Source: Thiosulfatimonas sediminis (GTDB lineage Bacteria > Pseudomonadota > Gammaproteobacteria > Thiomicrospirales > Thiomicrospiraceae). From it: a stretch of 64,000 bases of DNA. Location of the stretch: assembly GCF_011398355.1 (NCBI RefSeq), contig NZ_AP021889.1, positions 1,860,001 to 1,924,000 on the forward strand, read 5' to 3'. The notes beneath the pieces were generated by a model. That model saw only the letters and a list, made by a program, of their open reading frames with translations, searched no databases and was not told the DNA's origin. Made by a program: the position numbers and the translations under genes. This document shows positions 17,979 to 29,683 of the stretch, one piece after another; positions within the stretch are counted from its first letter, which is position 1; every line of letters begins with the position of its first letter.

Positions 17979-19952
17979 TTACCACAGAACCCAGATCAAC
18001 ATGCCTAGAAGGCCGAAGATCATGACGAACGCGTAGTGATACATGAAACCGGTTTGCGTACGGCGCAATCCACGAGCCGAGTGCGCCACCGCCATAAAGG
18101 TATTGGTAACCATACCGGTATCAATCAGTTTGATATCAACCCATTTAGTAAAGAAGTGACCAAGCTTACGGGTACCATCCACGAAAACGATTTCGTTTAG
18201 ACGGTCAAAGCCATAAGCGTTATCCAGCATATAGTGACCACGTGGACACATCTGCTTCAACTTACCAGGCATATTTGGCATCTTGATATACATCAGCCAA
18301 GCTAATGCCACACCAGACAAGGCCAAAATAACAGGCAAAGTCGCAAACGAAGTCCAAATCAGGTTAAAAGTCCCTTGGAAATACTGGGTATAAACCATCA
18401 TCATCGTGTCGTTAGCAGGATCGATTTTAATCGCATCTCCGAAGTACTGACCATTGAGCATCGATTCAAACATCGGAATCCCCATCAGCACCGATGGAAT
18501 TGCCAATAGAATCAGTGGCACGGTTACGACTAATGGTGACTCTTTAATTTTATGTGTCTTGACGTATTCAGACTCTTCGCCATGGAACACAATGAAGAAC
18601 ATACGGAAACTATAGAACGCGGTAATAAAGACACCGGCCATCAACAACACATACGCAAACGTTGAACCAAAACGGTCGGAATAATCCAAACTCAATAGAA
18701 TCGAATCTTTCGAGAAGAAACCTGAGAAACCTGGGAAGCCAATCAATGCCAAGGAACCGATCAACATAGCCCAATAGGTAATCGGCATGTATTTCTTCAA
18801 ACCACCCATCTGACGAATGTCTTGGATGTGGTGCATAGCAATAATCACCGAACCTGCTGCCAAGAACAGTAGTGCTTTAAAGAATGCGTGCGTTAATACG
18901 TGGAACATTGCTCCAGCGTAAGCAGACGCGCCCAGTGCTGCCGTCATATAACCCAACTGCGAAAGCGTTGAATAAGCAACCACGCGCTTAATGTCTTGCT
19001 GAATCAGACCCAATAGCCCCATCATGAATGCCGTCAAGGCACCAACGATTAACACCACAGACAGCGCCACTTCAGACAGTTCATAAGCCGGCGACAGACG
19101 CGCAACCATAAAGATACCCGCAGTAACCATTGTTGCCGCGTGAATCAACGCAGAGATAGGTGTCGGACCTTCCATCGATTCCGGTAGCCAAACGTGTAGC
19201 GGCATCTGTGCCGATTTACCCATCGCACCGATAAACAGAAGAATCAACATCACCGTAATCATTGACCATTCCACTCCTGGAATGATTTCAATCATCACAT
19301 CTTTCTGGGTTGCCAACTGACCGAAGAACTCTTGATAGTCCATGGTATTGAAGTAGACATACACTACCGCAATACCCAGAATGAAACCAAAGTCACCCAC
19401 ACGGTTAACTAAGAAGGCTTTCAGGTTCGCCTGAATCGCCGACTCACGCTTCATGTAGAAACCGATCAATAGGTAAGACACCAGACCGACCGCTTCCCAA
19501 CCGAAGAACAGTTGCAGGAAGTTGTTCGCCATAACCAATGAAAGCATTGAGAAGGTGAACAACGAAATATACGAGAAAAAACGCTGATAATACGGGTCAT
19601 CATGGCCGTAGTCTTCATCGTGATCCATGTAACCGATGGTATAGATATGAACCATTAGTGATACAAAAGTAACCACTAACATCATCGTCGCTGACAGTTT
19701 GTCGATCATGAAACCGATCTGGAAACTGACGTTATCAACCACCATCCAGTTATACAAGGCCGCGTTATACTCTTCCGCACCTTGGAAAACATACAACCAG
19801 AAAACATAGAAAGACAAAACTGCAGAAATGGCAACACCGGCAATGGTCGAGAAGTGCGCGCCGGCACGACCGACTTGACGACCGAACAGGCCAGCAATCA
19901 TTGCACCCACTAAAGGCGCAAGCAGAATGACTGTTAAAATCTCATGTAACAT
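17979..19952 (-). CDS. nuoL: NADH-quinone oxidoreductase subunit L
   Basis: A 657-residue membrane subunit of complex I, the distal proton pump. It carries FFGWEAVGLVSYLLIGFY (about 150), GKSAQMPLHVWLPESMEGPTP (about 232) and VAYSTLSQLGYM (about 330). The C-terminal extension forming the long lateral helix is present (about 540-657). It follows nuoK by 6 bases in the usual order. Length is slightly above the E. coli protein (613). Confidence 0.97.
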   Translation of the reverse strand: MLHEILTVILLAPLVGAMIAGLFGRQVGRAGAHFSTIAGVAISAVLSFYVFWLYVFQGAEEYNAALYNWMVVDNVSFQIGFMIDKLSATMMLVVTFVSLMVHIYTIGYMDHDEDYGHDDPYYQRFFSYISLFTFSMLSLVMANNFLQLFFGWEAVGLVSYLLIGFYMKRESAIQANLKAFLVNRVGDFGFILGIAVVYVYFNTMDYQEFFGQLATQKDVMIEIIPGVEWSMITVMLILLFIGAMGKSAQMPLHVWLPESMEGPTPISALIHAATMVTAGIFMVARLSPAYELSEVALSVVLIVGALTAFMMGLLGLIQQDIKRVVAYSTLSQLGYMTAALGASAYAGAMFHVLTHAFFKALLFLAAGSVIIAMHHIQDIRQMGGLKKYMPITYWAMLIGSLALIGFPGFSGFFSKDSILLSLDYSDRFGSTFAYVLLMAGVFITAFYSFRMFFIVFHGEESEYVKTHKIKESPLVVTVPLILLAIPSVLMGIPMFESMLNGQYFGDAIKIDPANDTMMMVYTQYFQGTFNLIWTSFATLPVILALSGVALAWLMYIKMPNMPGKLKQMCPRGHYMLDNAYGFDRLNEIVFVDGTRKLGHFFTKWVDIKLIDTGMVTNTFMAVAHSARGLRRTQTGFMYHYAFVMIFGLLGMLIWVLW

Positions 19953-19958
19953 TCAGCA

Positions 19959-20264
19959 TTACCCCTTCAATGAACCAAGATCATCAACATTGATGCTCTT
20001 ACGATTACGGAACACCAAGACGATAATCGCCAGACCAATCGCCGCTTCTGCCGCAGCAACCGTCAAAATAAAGAAAACAAAAATCTGCCCAGTCACATCG
20101 TTTAAATAATACGAAAAAGCCACTAAGTTGGTATTTACCGCCAGCAGTAATAACTCGATTGACATCAGTAAAACAATGACGTTTTTACGATTTAGGAAGA
20201 TACCTGCCATGCTGATCATAAACAGCACTGCACCAAATAAAAGATAGTCAGAAAGCGCAATCAT
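19959..20264 (-). CDS. nuoK: NADH-quinone oxidoreductase subunit K
   Basis: A 101-residue subunit with three membrane helices. The conserved membrane glutamates of the proton path appear in [17 protein letters not shown] (about 34) and [13 protein letters not shown] (about 68). Its ATG overlaps the nuoJ stop by 4 bases, indicating translational coupling. Confidence 0.97.
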   Translation of the reverse strand: MIALSDYLLFGAVLFMISMAGIFLNRKNVIVLLMSIELLLLAVNTNLVAFSYYLNDVTGQIFVFFILTVAAAEAAIGLAIIVLVFRNRKSINVDDLGSLKG

Positions 20265-20905
20265 TTTTTCTGTTCCTCCTCAGATTCCACGATTGGCTTT
20301 TCAACCACCGCATCCATTTTGACCATCTCAAAGCGATCTGCTTTAAGGGTACGGTTCTGTTTATCGATATCTTGGTACAAGACTGTACCTGTTGGGCGAC
20401 GACGTAAAGTCAAAGCAATCGCCGCAACAATCCCTACTAACAACAATACCGCTGCCAGAATAAAGGCATAAACGTGTTCGGTGTAGAGCGGCACGGCAAT
20501 CGCTTTGGTGTTGCTGTAATCCGCCGGTTTCATTTCTGGCATCGCATAATTTTGCAATCCAAAATGATTTGGACCGATGACCATATACATCAAGGCAAAA
20601 ATAGCAAGTGCGGCCAAAGCACCAATCGGTAGATAACGGGTAAAGCCCTCTTTTAAAATCGCCATATTGATGTCAAGCATCATCACCACGAACAGGAACA
20701 GTACCATCACCGCACCAACATACACTAGGATTAGCACTAGGCCTAAAAACTCAGCCTGCGCCATAATCCATAGACCTGCGGTCGAGATAAAGGCAAGTAC
20801 CAGCCAAAGCGCAGCTTTGACTGGGTTTTTAACAGTAATCATCATCAATCCCGAGATTGTGGCGATGGCTGCTAACAAATAGAAAATAAATTGTTCAAAA
20901 CTCAT
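20261..20905 (-). CDS. nuoJ: NADH-quinone oxidoreductase subunit J
   Basis: A 214-residue membrane subunit of complex I with five hydrophobic segments. The conserved region [24 protein letters not shown] (about 54-77) is the helix with the pi-bulge that participates in coupling. A hydrophilic acidic and lysine-rich tail follows residue 170. It overlaps nuoK by 4 bases. Confidence 0.96.
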   Translation of the reverse strand: MSFEQFIFYLLAAIATISGLMMITVKNPVKAALWLVLAFISTAGLWIMAQAEFLGLVLILVYVGAVMVLFLFVVMMLDINMAILKEGFTRYLPIGALAALAIFALMYMVIGPNHFGLQNYAMPEMKPADYSNTKAIAVPLYTEHVYAFILAAVLLLVGIVAAIALTLRRRPTGTVLYQDIDKQNRTLKADRFEMVKMDAVVEKPIVESEEEQKK

Positions 20906-20928
20906 AACAGTTCTCTTCGGATTACGGA

Positions 20929-21420
20929 TTAACGGTACTTAGCATCCGTAGCACGATCGGCAGCAATTTGCGCTTCATGCAGGTCACCAAAAGCCAATAA
21001 ATCTTCTTTGGTGCGGATATGCGGACCACGTTCGTGAAATTCGTATTCAAACACACGAGTTTCGACAATCGCATCCACCGGACAAGCTTCTTCGCAGAAA
21101 CCACAGTAGATGCATTTGAACATGTCGATGTCGTACTGTGTGGTACGACGCGTACCGTCATCACATTCTTCCGATTCGATGGTAATTGCGTTCGCCGGAC
21201 AGACCGCTTCACACAATTTGCAAGCGATACAACGCTCCTCACCATTTTCATAACGACGCAGCGCATGATGCCCACGGAAGCGTGGCGAAAGCGGTGTTTT
21301 CTCTTCTGGGTAACGTACCGTTATCTTCTTTTTAAAGAAATATTTACCGGTTACTGATAAACCCTTGAATAACTCAGTAAGACCCCAGGTCTTAATTTGA
21401 TGTTTTAGAAATTTACCCAT
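20929..21420 (-). CDS. nuoI: NADH-quinone oxidoreductase subunit I (ferredoxin-like)
   Basis: A 163-residue peripheral-arm subunit carrying clusters N6a and N6b. Two four-cysteine motifs are intact, [12 protein letters not shown] (about 61) and [12 protein letters not shown] (about 100). The protein passes electrons from NuoG towards NuoB. It sits between nuoH (11 bases) and nuoJ in the normal order. Confidence 0.97.
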   Translation of the reverse strand: MGKFLKHQIKTWGLTELFKGLSVTGKYFFKKKITVRYPEEKTPLSPRFRGHHALRRYENGEERCIACKLCEAVCPANAITIESEECDDGTRRTTQYDIDMFKCIYCGFCEEACPVDAIVETRVFEYEFHERGPHIRTKEDLLAFGDLHEAQIAADRATDAKYR

Positions 21421-21431
21421 GTCAGCCTCTA

Positions 21432-22493
21432 TTAGTTAAACCATGGACCGAAGTCGAAGTATTTCATTGCGCCAACCACAAACACCCAGACAATGGTTAA
21501 TGGAATCAGCACTTTCCAGCCCAAACGCATTAATTGGTCATAACGGTAACGAGGGAAAGTAGCACGAAGCCATAAGAATACAAACAGTAGGAAGGCTACT
21601 TTAATCGACAGCCAAGCCAATTGCGGAACCCATGAGAACAAAGCCTCAAGACCCGGAATGCCTTCAAACGGTGATAACCAACCGCCCAAGAACATGATAG
21701 AGGCCATGAAAGAAATCAAAATCATCATGGCATATTCTGCCAACATGAAAACCCCGAACGTCATCCCTGAGTAATCAACATGGAAACCGGCAACGATTTC
21801 CGCTTCCCCTTCGATTACATCAAACGGCGTACGGTTAGTTTCTGCAAGACCAGAAATAAAGTACACAAAGAACATCGGTAACAAAGGCAACAAGTACCAG
21901 TTAAGCATGCCGCCCTGCTGACCATTAACGATTTCCGTTAAATTCATGCTGCCGGCAATCATCAAAACGGTAACCAAAGCAAAGCCCATCGCGATTTCAT
22001 ACGAAATCTTCTGAGCAGAGCCACGCAGAGCGCCTAGGAAAGCGTATTTCGAGTTAGAAGCCCAACCCGCAACGATGGTGCCGTAAACAAGAATTGACGA
22101 TACTGCCAATACATATAAGACACCTGCGTTGATGTCGGTCACGACAACGCCTTCACTGAATGGGATAACCGCATAAGCTGCAACCGCTGGCGCAATGGCA
22201 AGAACCGGCGCGATAATAAACAGGTATTTATTAGATTGTGCTGGGAAAATCACCTCTTTGGTCATCAACTTAAGCGCATCCGCTATTGGCTGTAATAGAC
22301 CTAAAGGACCCACACGGTTCGGCCCCATACGCACTTGCATAAAACCGATTACTTTACGTTCCGCATAAGTTAACCAGGCGACCACAAGCATAATCGGCAG
22401 AATAACCGCCACAGCTTGCAAAACTAACGTAATGGTAATCGCTAACCAGTCGTATAAGAAGCCAGACAAAAAGGCTTGGATTGCATCAAACAT
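21432..22493 (-). CDS. nuoH: NADH-quinone oxidoreductase subunit H
   Basis: A 353-residue membrane subunit that forms the quinone chamber with NuoB and NuoD. Family motifs include [20 protein letters not shown] (about 46), [10 protein letters not shown] (about 71) and [21 protein letters not shown] (about 217), with the acidic loop residues implicated in coupling. Its start overlaps the nuoG stop by one base. Confidence 0.97.
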   Translation of the reverse strand: MFDAIQAFLSGFLYDWLAITITLVLQAVAVILPIMLVVAWLTYAERKVIGFMQVRMGPNRVGPLGLLQPIADALKLMTKEVIFPAQSNKYLFIIAPVLAIAPAVAAYAVIPFSEGVVVTDINAGVLYVLAVSSILVYGTIVAGWASNSKYAFLGALRGSAQKISYEIAMGFALVTVLMIAGSMNLTEIVNGQQGGMLNWYLLPLLPMFFVYFISGLAETNRTPFDVIEGEAEIVAGFHVDYSGMTFGVFMLAEYAMMILISFMASIMFLGGWLSPFEGIPGLEALFSWVPQLAWLSIKVAFLLFVFLWLRATFPRYRYDQLMRLGWKVLIPLTIVWVFVVGAMKYFDFGPWFN

Positions 22494-24595
22494 TAATCTT
22501 GACCTCCGACCATCGTCGCCACACTGGCATCCGGTGTTTTCTGTAACGATGGCGCACGACGCACAATGGCATCCATTTGATAAGGCGCTACCATAACCAC
22601 TTGCGCATCATTATTAACGCGAACCAAAGGCGCATCCAACTGAGCAAATGCCAACGTAGTGTGTTTGTTATCTAAAACTTCACGCAGCACTTCGTTGCTG
22701 TGCGTCGCTTCAAAACCATTCAAATTGAACAGATTCCCCATAACACGCAAGACTTTCCAAGCGGCTTTGGCATCCCCTTGCGGTTGTGCAGCCATCTTGA
22801 ACGACTGTTTAGTACCGCTTAAGTTAACAAAAGTTCCTGCGGTTTCGGCAAACAGTGCAATCGGCAAAATCACATCGCTATATTGACGCGCTTCTTCGTT
22901 ATCAAAAGCGCTCATACTGACGACAAAAGTGGCATTACGGAACGCTTGCTGTGCTTGTTTTGAATCACTGAAATCAGCTGACTCCAAGCCCATCAATAGA
23001 TAAGCGTCCATGCCTTGCAGCATTTGCGTCACGTTTTTACCTTTAACCGGCAAAAAATTCACCAAATTCGCACCAACTTCATTGGCTTGCATCGGCAAAA
23101 TACTCAATGAAGAATCGGTGTGTTTCGCCAAGCTATCAGCCAATTTGCACAACAGCGCATAATCGGGATGCATTTGCGCAATCTGACCCAACAATATTTC
23201 ACTGCGTTTGGCCGAAATCAAGGCAGTCACTTGAGCTTTAATCGCATCAGAAACAGTGACATCTGCCAAGAAATCGACTTTATCGCCCTTCATATCCGCA
23301 GCGGCTTTCGCCATGGCGGCAAGATTAGCCACCATTCCTTGCTCGTCAGACAATTGCGTTAATTTATAGTTGTATTTGAACTCACTTGGATTAACGGCAA
23401 TGACCTGCGCACCTTTTAAAGATGCTTTACGAACACGTAGGTTAAGAATCGGCAATTCTTTACGTAAGTAAGAGCCAACCATCACAATCGCGTCCTGCTT
23501 TTCGATATCGGCTATTGATGATGTTAATGCCGGCGTATGAAAACCTTTGCTATCCGCAGAAAAATCCACTTGGCGAGTACGATAATCGATGCTTTCAGAA
23601 CCAATCCCGCGTGCTAATTTTTGCAATAAATGCAGTTCTTCCAGTGTGGAGTTAGCGGATGCCATAACGCCTAAGTTGGCTGGATTAATCGCTTGCAAAC
23701 CTTCTACTGCAAATTGCAAGGCGTGTTCCCAATCAGTGACTTGCCACTTACCGTTAACTTTAATCATTGGCTGAGTTAGACGATCTTCCGCGTTAATCGC
23801 TTCGTAAGAAAAACGATCACGATCAGAAATCCAGACTTCATTGATGGCTTCATTCTCATCAGGAACAACACGCATTACTTTTTCGTTTTTGGTATGAATC
23901 TGAATGTTCGAACCAATCGAATCATGCGCAGCAATTGCTTTGTGCGCTTTCAACTCCCAAGTACGCGTGGTGTAACGGAAAGGTTTTGATGTCAAAGCGC
24001 CAACTGGACATAAATCAATCATGTTGCCGGACATTTCGGAGTCAATCGATTTTTCAACATAAGTCCCGATTTCCATCCACTCAGAACGGCCGGTGGCTCC
24101 CAGTTCCATCATGCCAGCGACTTCTTGGCCAAAACGCACACAACGCGTACAGTGAATACAACGCGTCATGTCAGTGCTGATTAATGGACCGGCATTCTTA
24201 TCCCCGACCACACGCTTCGCTTCCACAAAACGTGAGACGTCATCACCATAATCCATGGCAACGTCTTGCAGCTCACACTCACCACCCTGATCGCAAATTG
24301 GGCAATCCAACGGGTGGTTAATCAATAAAAATTCCATTACCGATTTTTGTGCGGCAATCGCTTTCGCAGACTTCGTCCGCACCACCATGCCATCCGTTAC
24401 TGGAGTAGCACAAGCAGGCAACGGTTTCCACGCACCTTCAACATCGACCAGACACATACGGCAATTTGCCGCAATGGAGAGTTTTTTGTGGTAACAAAAA
24501 CGGGGAATCGGAATTTGAGCGCCGTCAGCGACGTCAATCAGCATATCGCCCTCATGCGCCTCGATAACTTGTCCGTTTATTTCAACTTTTACCAT
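22493..24595 (-). CDS. nuoG: NADH-quinone oxidoreductase subunit G
   Basis: A 700-residue iron-sulfur subunit of the peripheral arm. The N-terminal [2Fe-2S] domain has C34, C45, C48 and C62-type ligands ([18 protein letters not shown] then PACATPV). The His-Cys [4Fe-4S] site is [14 protein letters not shown] (about 95), and a further [4Fe-4S] site is [13 protein letters not shown] with CPVGAL (about 145-195). The rest is a molybdopterin-oxidoreductase-like domain without catalytic function. I see no extra N7-type cysteine set. The length resembles alpha/gamma types rather than the 900-residue E. coli form. Confidence 0.96.
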   Translation of the reverse strand: MVKVEINGQVIEAHEGDMLIDVADGAQIPIPRFCYHKKLSIAANCRMCLVDVEGAWKPLPACATPVTDGMVVRTKSAKAIAAQKSVMEFLLINHPLDCPICDQGGECELQDVAMDYGDDVSRFVEAKRVVGDKNAGPLISTDMTRCIHCTRCVRFGQEVAGMMELGATGRSEWMEIGTYVEKSIDSEMSGNMIDLCPVGALTSKPFRYTTRTWELKAHKAIAAHDSIGSNIQIHTKNEKVMRVVPDENEAINEVWISDRDRFSYEAINAEDRLTQPMIKVNGKWQVTDWEHALQFAVEGLQAINPANLGVMASANSTLEELHLLQKLARGIGSESIDYRTRQVDFSADSKGFHTPALTSSIADIEKQDAIVMVGSYLRKELPILNLRVRKASLKGAQVIAVNPSEFKYNYKLTQLSDEQGMVANLAAMAKAAADMKGDKVDFLADVTVSDAIKAQVTALISAKRSEILLGQIAQMHPDYALLCKLADSLAKHTDSSLSILPMQANEVGANLVNFLPVKGKNVTQMLQGMDAYLLMGLESADFSDSKQAQQAFRNATFVVSMSAFDNEEARQYSDVILPIALFAETAGTFVNLSGTKQSFKMAAQPQGDAKAAWKVLRVMGNLFNLNGFEATHSNEVLREVLDNKHTTLAFAQLDAPLVRVNNDAQVVMVAPYQMDAIVRRAPSLQKTPDASVATMVGGQD

Positions 24596-24650
24596 AGTTC
24601 TTTAACCTAAATTTGATTTGGTTGGTGTAGCCCAAAACCATTCAGACCGC

Positions 24651-25931
24651 TTATTTACGATCGTAAATGCTGCAACCGTGCTCAATATAATGCTTAAATT
24701 CATGCTCGTATAAATCCACTGCCGAAGCCAATGCGATGGTTGCCGCATCACCCAGACCACAGATTACATTGCCCATGATTTTGCCTGATACATCTTTAAG
24801 GGCTGCAATGTCTTCTGGACGTCCCTTGCCTTCGACGATGCGGTTTAAAACACGCATCAACCAACCGGTCCCCTCACGACAAGGCGTACATTGACCGCAC
24901 GATTCATCCCAGTAAAAATGCGACAGGTTTTGACAAACCTTAACGATGTCGGTGGTTTCATCCATCACAATCATCGAACCCGCACCTAAGAATGAACCCG
25001 CGCCGGCAATCGAGTCGTAATCCATGTTCATCTGCAACGCTTTTTCCGCTGGAATCAACGCGGTAGAAGCGCCACCTGGAATGACACACTTCAATTGACG
25101 TCCTTGCCAGACACCACCTGCTAATTCAAGCAGATCTTTAAACGGTGTCCCCATACGCACTTCGAAGTTACCCGGATTGTTGACGTGTCCGGAAACCGAG
25201 TACAGTTTTGTGCCTCCAGCGTTTTTCACGCCTAGGTCATTGAACCACTTCCCGCCTTTTGCCAAGATCATTGGAATCGACGCTAAAGTTTCTGTGTTAT
25301 TAATGGTGGTCGGTCTACCATAGAGACCGTAGCTTGCTGGGAAAGGCGGTTTGAAGCGCGGTTGCCCTTTTTTACCTTCAATCGATTCCAGCAGCGCCGT
25401 TTCTTCACCACAAATATAAGCCCCCGCACCCAAATGGGTGTGGAGGTCAAAGTCCCAACCGGAACCTAAAATATTGTTACCTAGCAGACCAGCGGCACGC
25501 GCTTGTTCAATCGCGTTTTTGAAGATTTGGTACGGTTCCCAAAATTCGCCACGAATGTAGTTATAACCTTGCGATGCCCCAATAACATAACCGGCAATCA
25601 TCATGCCCTCAACCAAGGCGTGTGGGTTATAACGATGAATATCACGGTCTTTAAATGTCCCTGGCTCACCCTCGTCCGAGTTACAGACGATGTATTTTTG
25701 CCCCGGTGCATTGCGGTTCATAAAGCTCCACTTCAAACCGGTTGGAAAACCGGCACCACCACGGCCACGAATACCCGACGCTTTCACCTGTTCGATGATT
25801 TCCGTCGGCTCAAGCTCGCCAGTGACCACTTTTTTCCAAACTTCATAACCACCATTCGCCATATAGACGTCGATGTCATAAGAGCGTTCTAGGTGGTTTA
25901 GACGAAAACAGTTTTCATTTTGATGAACCAT
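24651..25931 (-). CDS. nuoF: NADH-quinone oxidoreductase subunit F (NADH and FMN binding)
   Basis: A 426-residue flavoprotein that oxidises NADH. The glycine-rich NADH/FMN site [15 protein letters not shown] (about 56) is intact, as are [19 protein letters not shown] (about 168) and the [4Fe-4S] N3 motif [14 protein letters not shown] (about 343). The ATG at 25931 has GGAG about 6 bases upstream, formed around the nuoE stop. It pairs with nuoE upstream. Confidence 0.97.
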   Translation of the reverse strand: MVHQNENCFRLNHLERSYDIDVYMANGGYEVWKKVVTGELEPTEIIEQVKASGIRGRGGAGFPTGLKWSFMNRNAPGQKYIVCNSDEGEPGTFKDRDIHRYNPHALVEGMMIAGYVIGASQGYNYIRGEFWEPYQIFKNAIEQARAAGLLGNNILGSGWDFDLHTHLGAGAYICGEETALLESIEGKKGQPRFKPPFPASYGLYGRPTTINNTETLASIPMILAKGGKWFNDLGVKNAGGTKLYSVSGHVNNPGNFEVRMGTPFKDLLELAGGVWQGRQLKCVIPGGASTALIPAEKALQMNMDYDSIAGAGSFLGAGSMIVMDETTDIVKVCQNLSHFYWDESCGQCTPCREGTGWLMRVLNRIVEGKGRPEDIAALKDVSGKIMGNVICGLGDAATIALASAVDLYEHEFKHYIEHGCSIYDRK

Positions 25932-25934
25932 CTT

Positions 25935-26426
25935 TTACTCCAATTCGTCTAAAATTTTGAATAATTTCTCTTCGGTCAGATGTTCATGGTACTGCTTACC
26001 GATCTGACACATAGGCGCGCCGCCACAAGCTCCGAGGCACTCAACTTTCTTAATTGAGAATTTGCCATCTGCGGTAATCTCACCCGGCTTAACGCCCAAT
26101 TTGTCTTGCAATTTGACGCGCAACTCTTCACCACCGCGCAGGTAACAAGAGATTGAGTTACACCAATTAATCGAGTGGCGTCCAACCGGCTTATGGTTGT
26201 AGTTACCGTAAAAAGTCGCCACTTCATAGACAGCAATCGGCGCAACCCCAAGGTATTCGGCAATCTCATCCATTAATTCGTTGGTAAGACTCCCGCCATT
26301 CGCTTCTTGTACAATCCGCAAAGCCGGCATGGTTGCCGACTGACGCTGATCTGCAGGATAGTTCGCAATCCAAGTGTCTATGCGTTTTTTAACGTCGCCT
26401 TGGATAATGTTTGTTTTGGTACTCAT
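25935..26426 (-). CDS. nuoE: NADH-quinone oxidoreductase subunit E
   Basis: A 163-residue thioredoxin-fold subunit that binds the off-path [2Fe-2S] cluster N1a. The four ligands appear as CNSISC (about 91-96) and [11 protein letters not shown] (about 131-141). Its ATG overlaps the nuoD stop by 4 bases (ATGA). Confidence 0.97.
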   Translation of the reverse strand: MSTKTNIIQGDVKKRIDTWIANYPADQRQSATMPALRIVQEANGGSLTNELMDEIAEYLGVAPIAVYEVATFYGNYNHKPVGRHSINWCNSISCYLRGGEELRVKLQDKLGVKPGEITADGKFSIKKVECLGACGGAPMCQIGKQYHEHLTEEKLFKILDELE

Positions 26427-27676
26427 CGGTCGATTTCTCCAAATACAATATCTTGGGTACCGATAATCGATACCACGTCAGCAATCATGTGTCCTTTTAC
26501 CATCTCATCCAGTGACGCTAGATGAGGGAAACCTGGAGCACGAACTTTCATACGATAAGGTTTGTTGGCACCATCAGAAACCATATAAATACCAAACTCC
26601 CCTTTCGGATGCTCTACCGCAGCATAGGCTTCCGAGGCCGGAATACTATATCCCTCTGTAAACAATTTGAAGTGGTGAATCAAAGCTTCCATATTGGATT
26701 TCGCGTCTTCACGCGAAGGCGGTGCCACTTTATTATCAGAGGACATTACCGGTCCATCATTCTCTTTCAACCACTTCACGCACTGTTTGATAATTTTATT
26801 GGACTCGCGCATTTCCGCCACACGCACCAAGTATCGGTCATAACAGTCACCGGTTTTACCAATCGGGATGTCAAAATCCATCCGGTCGTATACTTCGTAC
26901 GGCTGTTTTTTACGCAAATCCCATGCGATACCAGAACCACGTAGCATTGGGCCAGTAAAACCTAACTGCAAGGCACGTTCTGGCGAAACAATACCAATAT
27001 CAACGGTACGCTGTTTCCAAATACGGTTATCCGTCAATAGCGTTTCATATTCATCGATGTAACCAGGGAATCGCTCGGTAAAGGCTTGGATAAAGTCCAA
27101 CAAAGAACCTTCACGTGTTTCGTTTAGCTTGTCGAGTTTTTTACCCGAATGCCACTGTGATTCTGAGTATTTCGCCATGCTATCCGGCAAATCACGATAA
27201 ACCCCACCTGGACGATAATAGGTAGCGTGCATACGCGCACCAGAAACCGCTTCATAGCAATCCATTAAGTCTTCACGCTCACGGAAAGCGTACAAAAACA
27301 CGGTCATAGCACCAATATCCAGTGCATGAGCCCCCAACCACATCAAGTGATTTAACACACGAGTAATTTCATCGAACATGACACGGATGTATTGCGCACG
27401 CTCAGGTACTTCAACACCGAGCATTTTTTCAATCGACATGACGTAAGCATGTTCATTAGACATCATGGAAACATAGTCAAGTCGATCCATGTAACCGATA
27501 GATTGGTTGTAAGGTTTAAACTCGGCCAGTTTTTCAGTACCGCGATGAAGCAGTCCGATATGCGGATCGGAGCGCACCACGGTTTCACCATCCAGCTCAA
27601 GAACCAAACGCAAAACCCCGTGCGCTGACGGGTGTTGAGGACCAAAGTTCAGAGTATAGTTACGAATTTCAGGCAT
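26423..27676 (-). CDS. nuoD: NADH-quinone oxidoreductase subunit D
   Basis: A 417-residue 49-kDa subunit that builds the quinone-reduction site. The N-terminal loop [21 protein letters not shown] (about 10) carries the quinone-binding His, and [12 protein letters not shown] (about 42) follows. The C-terminus ends with the conserved DIVFGEIDR. NuoC and NuoD are separate genes here, unlike the fused E. coli version. It overlaps nuoE by 4 bases. Confidence 0.97.
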   Translation of the reverse strand: MPEIRNYTLNFGPQHPSAHGVLRLVLELDGETVVRSDPHIGLLHRGTEKLAEFKPYNQSIGYMDRLDYVSMMSNEHAYVMSIEKMLGVEVPERAQYIRVMFDEITRVLNHLMWLGAHALDIGAMTVFLYAFREREDLMDCYEAVSGARMHATYYRPGGVYRDLPDSMAKYSESQWHSGKKLDKLNETREGSLLDFIQAFTERFPGYIDEYETLLTDNRIWKQRTVDIGIVSPERALQLGFTGPMLRGSGIAWDLRKKQPYEVYDRMDFDIPIGKTGDCYDRYLVRVAEMRESNKIIKQCVKWLKENDGPVMSSDNKVAPPSREDAKSNMEALIHHFKLFTEGYSIPASEAYAAVEHPKGEFGIYMVSDGANKPYRMKVRAPGFPHLASLDEMVKGHMIADVVSIIGTQDIVFGEIDR

Positions 27677-27685
27677 AGTCGTTTC

Positions 27686-28363
27686 CTATTGGGCCTTTAC
27701 AGGTGATTTATGACGGATGACGCGCGGCACATTGACACGGTTTTCAATTGAAACCGGCTCATAAATAACGCGCCCTTTGTCGGCGTCATAACGCATTTCA
27801 ACATGCCCGGTTAACGGGAAATCTTTACGCAATGGGTGACCGACAAAACCGTAGTCCGTCAGAATGCGACGTAAATCAGGATGACCTTGGAATAAAATCC
27901 CCATCAAATCAAACGCTTCACGCTCAAACCAGTTGGCCACACTCCAAATATCAATCACACTGTCGACAACCGGCATTTGGGTTTGCGCTGGGTAGACTTT
28001 GACACGCAAACGTACGTTATGACGGATGGATAGCAAGTGGTAAACCACAGCAAAACGGCGCTCCATCTCCAGATGTTCAGCGCTGGTTTCGTCTTCGGCA
28101 AAATCAAACACACCGCGACTAAAACCGGTATTTGCTGCACCAAGGGTTTCCCAGTTGGCTTTGCCGTAGTCCAAATAATCCACGCCACACAAATCAATAA
28201 GCTGTTCAAAGCCCAATTGATCACGGCATTTCTGCAATCCGGCAAATGCCTTATCCGCTGGAAGTTCAATGGTTAATTCGTCTAACGCGATATTTGAGCT
28301 TAACAACATATCACCAAGGACATCGTTAACACGAGTTTGTAAATCAAGTACTGACTGTTTCAT
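27686..28363 (-). CDS. nuoC: NADH-quinone oxidoreductase subunit C
   Basis: A 225-residue 30-kDa subunit of the peripheral arm. It has the conserved segment [22 protein letters not shown] (about 149-170) and the downstream [24 protein letters not shown]. It scaffolds NuoD and NuoB. It is 9 bases from nuoD and 13 from nuoB. Confidence 0.97.
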   Translation of the reverse strand: MKQSVLDLQTRVNDVLGDMLLSSNIALDELTIELPADKAFAGLQKCRDQLGFEQLIDLCGVDYLDYGKANWETLGAANTGFSRGVFDFAEDETSAEHLEMERRFAVVYHLLSIRHNVRLRVKVYPAQTQMPVVDSVIDIWSVANWFEREAFDLMGILFQGHPDLRRILTDYGFVGHPLRKDFPLTGHVEMRYDADKGRVIYEPVSIENRVNVPRVIRHKSPVKAQ

Positions 28364-28376
28364 TCTTCAAGTCCCG

Positions 28377-28853
28377 TTAGCGAGCGATCGTATTGGTACG
28401 CTTGATCTTATTCTGTAATTGAATAATGCCGTACAGAAGCGCTTCAGCGGTTGGTGGACAACCCGGGACATAGACATCAACCGGCACGATACGGTCGCAA
28501 CCACGCACCACAGAATAAGAGTAGTGGTAATAACCGCCGCCATTGGCGCAAGATCCCATTGAGATAACCCAACGTGGCTCTGCCATCTGATCGTAAACTT
28601 TACGTAATGCCGGCGCCATCTTGTTAACCAGTGTTCCTGCAACGACCATTACGTCCGACTGACGCGGTGATGGGCGAAAAATAATCCCGAAACGGTCAAG
28701 GTCATAACGTGACGCACCAGCGTGCATCATCTCAACCGCACAACAGGCCAATCCAAATGTCATAGGCCAAAGTGAACCGGTACGAGCCCAGTTGATCAGT
28801 TTATCTGCAGAAGTGGTTACCACTCCTTCGCGTAAAACGCCTTCTACTCCCAT
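28377..28853 (-). CDS. nuoB: NADH-quinone oxidoreductase subunit B
   Basis: A 158-residue subunit carrying cluster N2, the last electron carrier before quinone. The unusual tandem cysteines are in [11 protein letters not shown] (about 35), with the other ligands in SMGSCANGG and YVPGCPP. I chose the ATG at 28853 because AAAGGAG lies about 10 bases before it and the protein then begins at the normal family position. Upstream in-frame codons lie inside nuoA. It overlaps nuoA by 10 bases. Confidence 0.96.
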   Translation of the reverse strand: MGVEGVLREGVVTTSADKLINWARTGSLWPMTFGLACCAVEMMHAGASRYDLDRFGIIFRPSPRQSDVMVVAGTLVNKMAPALRKVYDQMAEPRWVISMGSCANGGGYYHYSYSVVRGCDRIVPVDVYVPGCPPTAEALLYGIIQLQNKIKRTNTIAR

Positions 28854-29200
28854 TCCAGCGCTCCTTTTTTCCATTCGTAAATAAAACCGATGACCAATAA
28901 AGAAAGGAAAGCCGCCATCGCCAATAAGCCAAAGGTTCCTACTTCTTCTAAAACAATCGCCCAAGGAAATAGGAAAGCGATTTCCAGGTCAAAAATAATA
29001 AACAGAATCGCTACTAGGTAGAAGCGCACGTCAAACTTCATACGCGCATCTTCAAATGCTTCAAAACCACACTCATAAGGCGAGTTTTTTTCTGCATCGG
29101 GCTTTTGTGGCCCAAGTAAGTAACCCACTAAAATTGGCCCTACGCCAAATAAAATGCCCAAGACAATGAAGACAAGGACAGGAAGATAGTTTTCTAGCAT
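28844..29200 (-). CDS. nuoA: NADH-quinone oxidoreductase subunit A
   Basis: A 118-residue membrane subunit with three helices. The conserved loop [25 protein letters not shown] contains the reactive cysteine near residue 46. It is the first gene of the nuo series. No separate promoter is evident in the 69 bases between it and tRNA-Leu, so readthrough from the secG/tRNA unit is likely (inference). Confidence 0.97.
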   Translation of the reverse strand: MLENYLPVLVFIVLGILFGVGPILVGYLLGPQKPDAEKNSPYECGFEAFEDARMKFDVRFYLVAILFIIFDLEIAFLFPWAIVLEEVGTFGLLAMAAFLSLLVIGFIYEWKKGALEWE

Positions 29201-29233
29201 TGGTTAACAACCTCTATCTAGTCTTTTTACACG

Positions 29234-29260
29234 TTACTGCCGCAACAAGTGCGGCAGTAA
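29234..29260. other. Perfect 11-bp hairpin between tRNA-Leu and nuoA
   Basis: TTACTGCCGCA and TGCGGCAGTAA flank a 5-base loop. It lies 9 bases past the tRNA 3' end in the direction of transcription, and no T-run follows on the minus strand. It may be a processing, attenuation or stability structure between the tRNA and the nuo message. Confidence 0.6.
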
Positions 29261-29269
29261 ATTTAAATA

Positions 29270-29354
29270 TGGTGCCGATGAGCGGACTCGAACCGCTACA
29301 GCCTAAGCCACAACCACCTCAAGGTTGCGTGTCTACCAATTTCACCACATCGGC
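29270..29354 (-). tRNA. tRNA-Leu (GAG)
   Basis: An 85-base tRNA with encoded CCA, a long variable arm as expected for leucine, and anticodon GAG in the loop TTGAGGT. The acceptor stem GCCGATG pairs fully with CATCGGC. It starts 8 bases after the secG stop and precedes nuoA, a frequent proteobacterial arrangement. Confidence 0.97.
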
Positions 29355-29362
29355 ATGTTCGA

Positions 29363-29683
29363 TTAATTCGGTACTACTGGCGAGTCATCCTGTTTGCTAT
29401 CCTCTTGAGATTGAACAGGAGCCTCTTTAACAACACTTTGATACCCTTTCGCTTGTTGGCTAGCGATATAAGCCAACGTCAAAGAGGTAACAAAAAACAG
29501 TGTTGCCATAATTGCAGTTAGACGGGACAAAAAGGTTGCTGAACCGCCACTACCAAATAAAGTTTGCGAAGAGCTGCCACCGAAGTTAGCCCCTGCATCC
29601 GCTCCCTTGCCATGCTGCATTAACACCAGCACGATCAACAAGAACGCAATAATAATATGAATGGTTAGAATAATGCTAAACAT
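29363..29683 (-). CDS. secG: Preprotein translocase subunit SecG
   Basis: A 106-residue auxiliary subunit of the SecYEG translocon. It has two membrane helices (about 3-23 and 52-74) and the conserved cytoplasmic loop [20 protein letters not shown] (about 22-41), followed by a polar acidic tail. Its ATG overlaps the tpiA stop by one base (TAATG). Confidence 0.96.
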   Translation of the reverse strand: MFSIILTIHIIIAFLLIVLVLMQHGKGADAGANFGGSSSQTLFGSGGSATFLSRLTAIMATLFFVTSLTLAYIASQQAKGYQSVVKEAPVQSQEDSKQDDSPVVPN

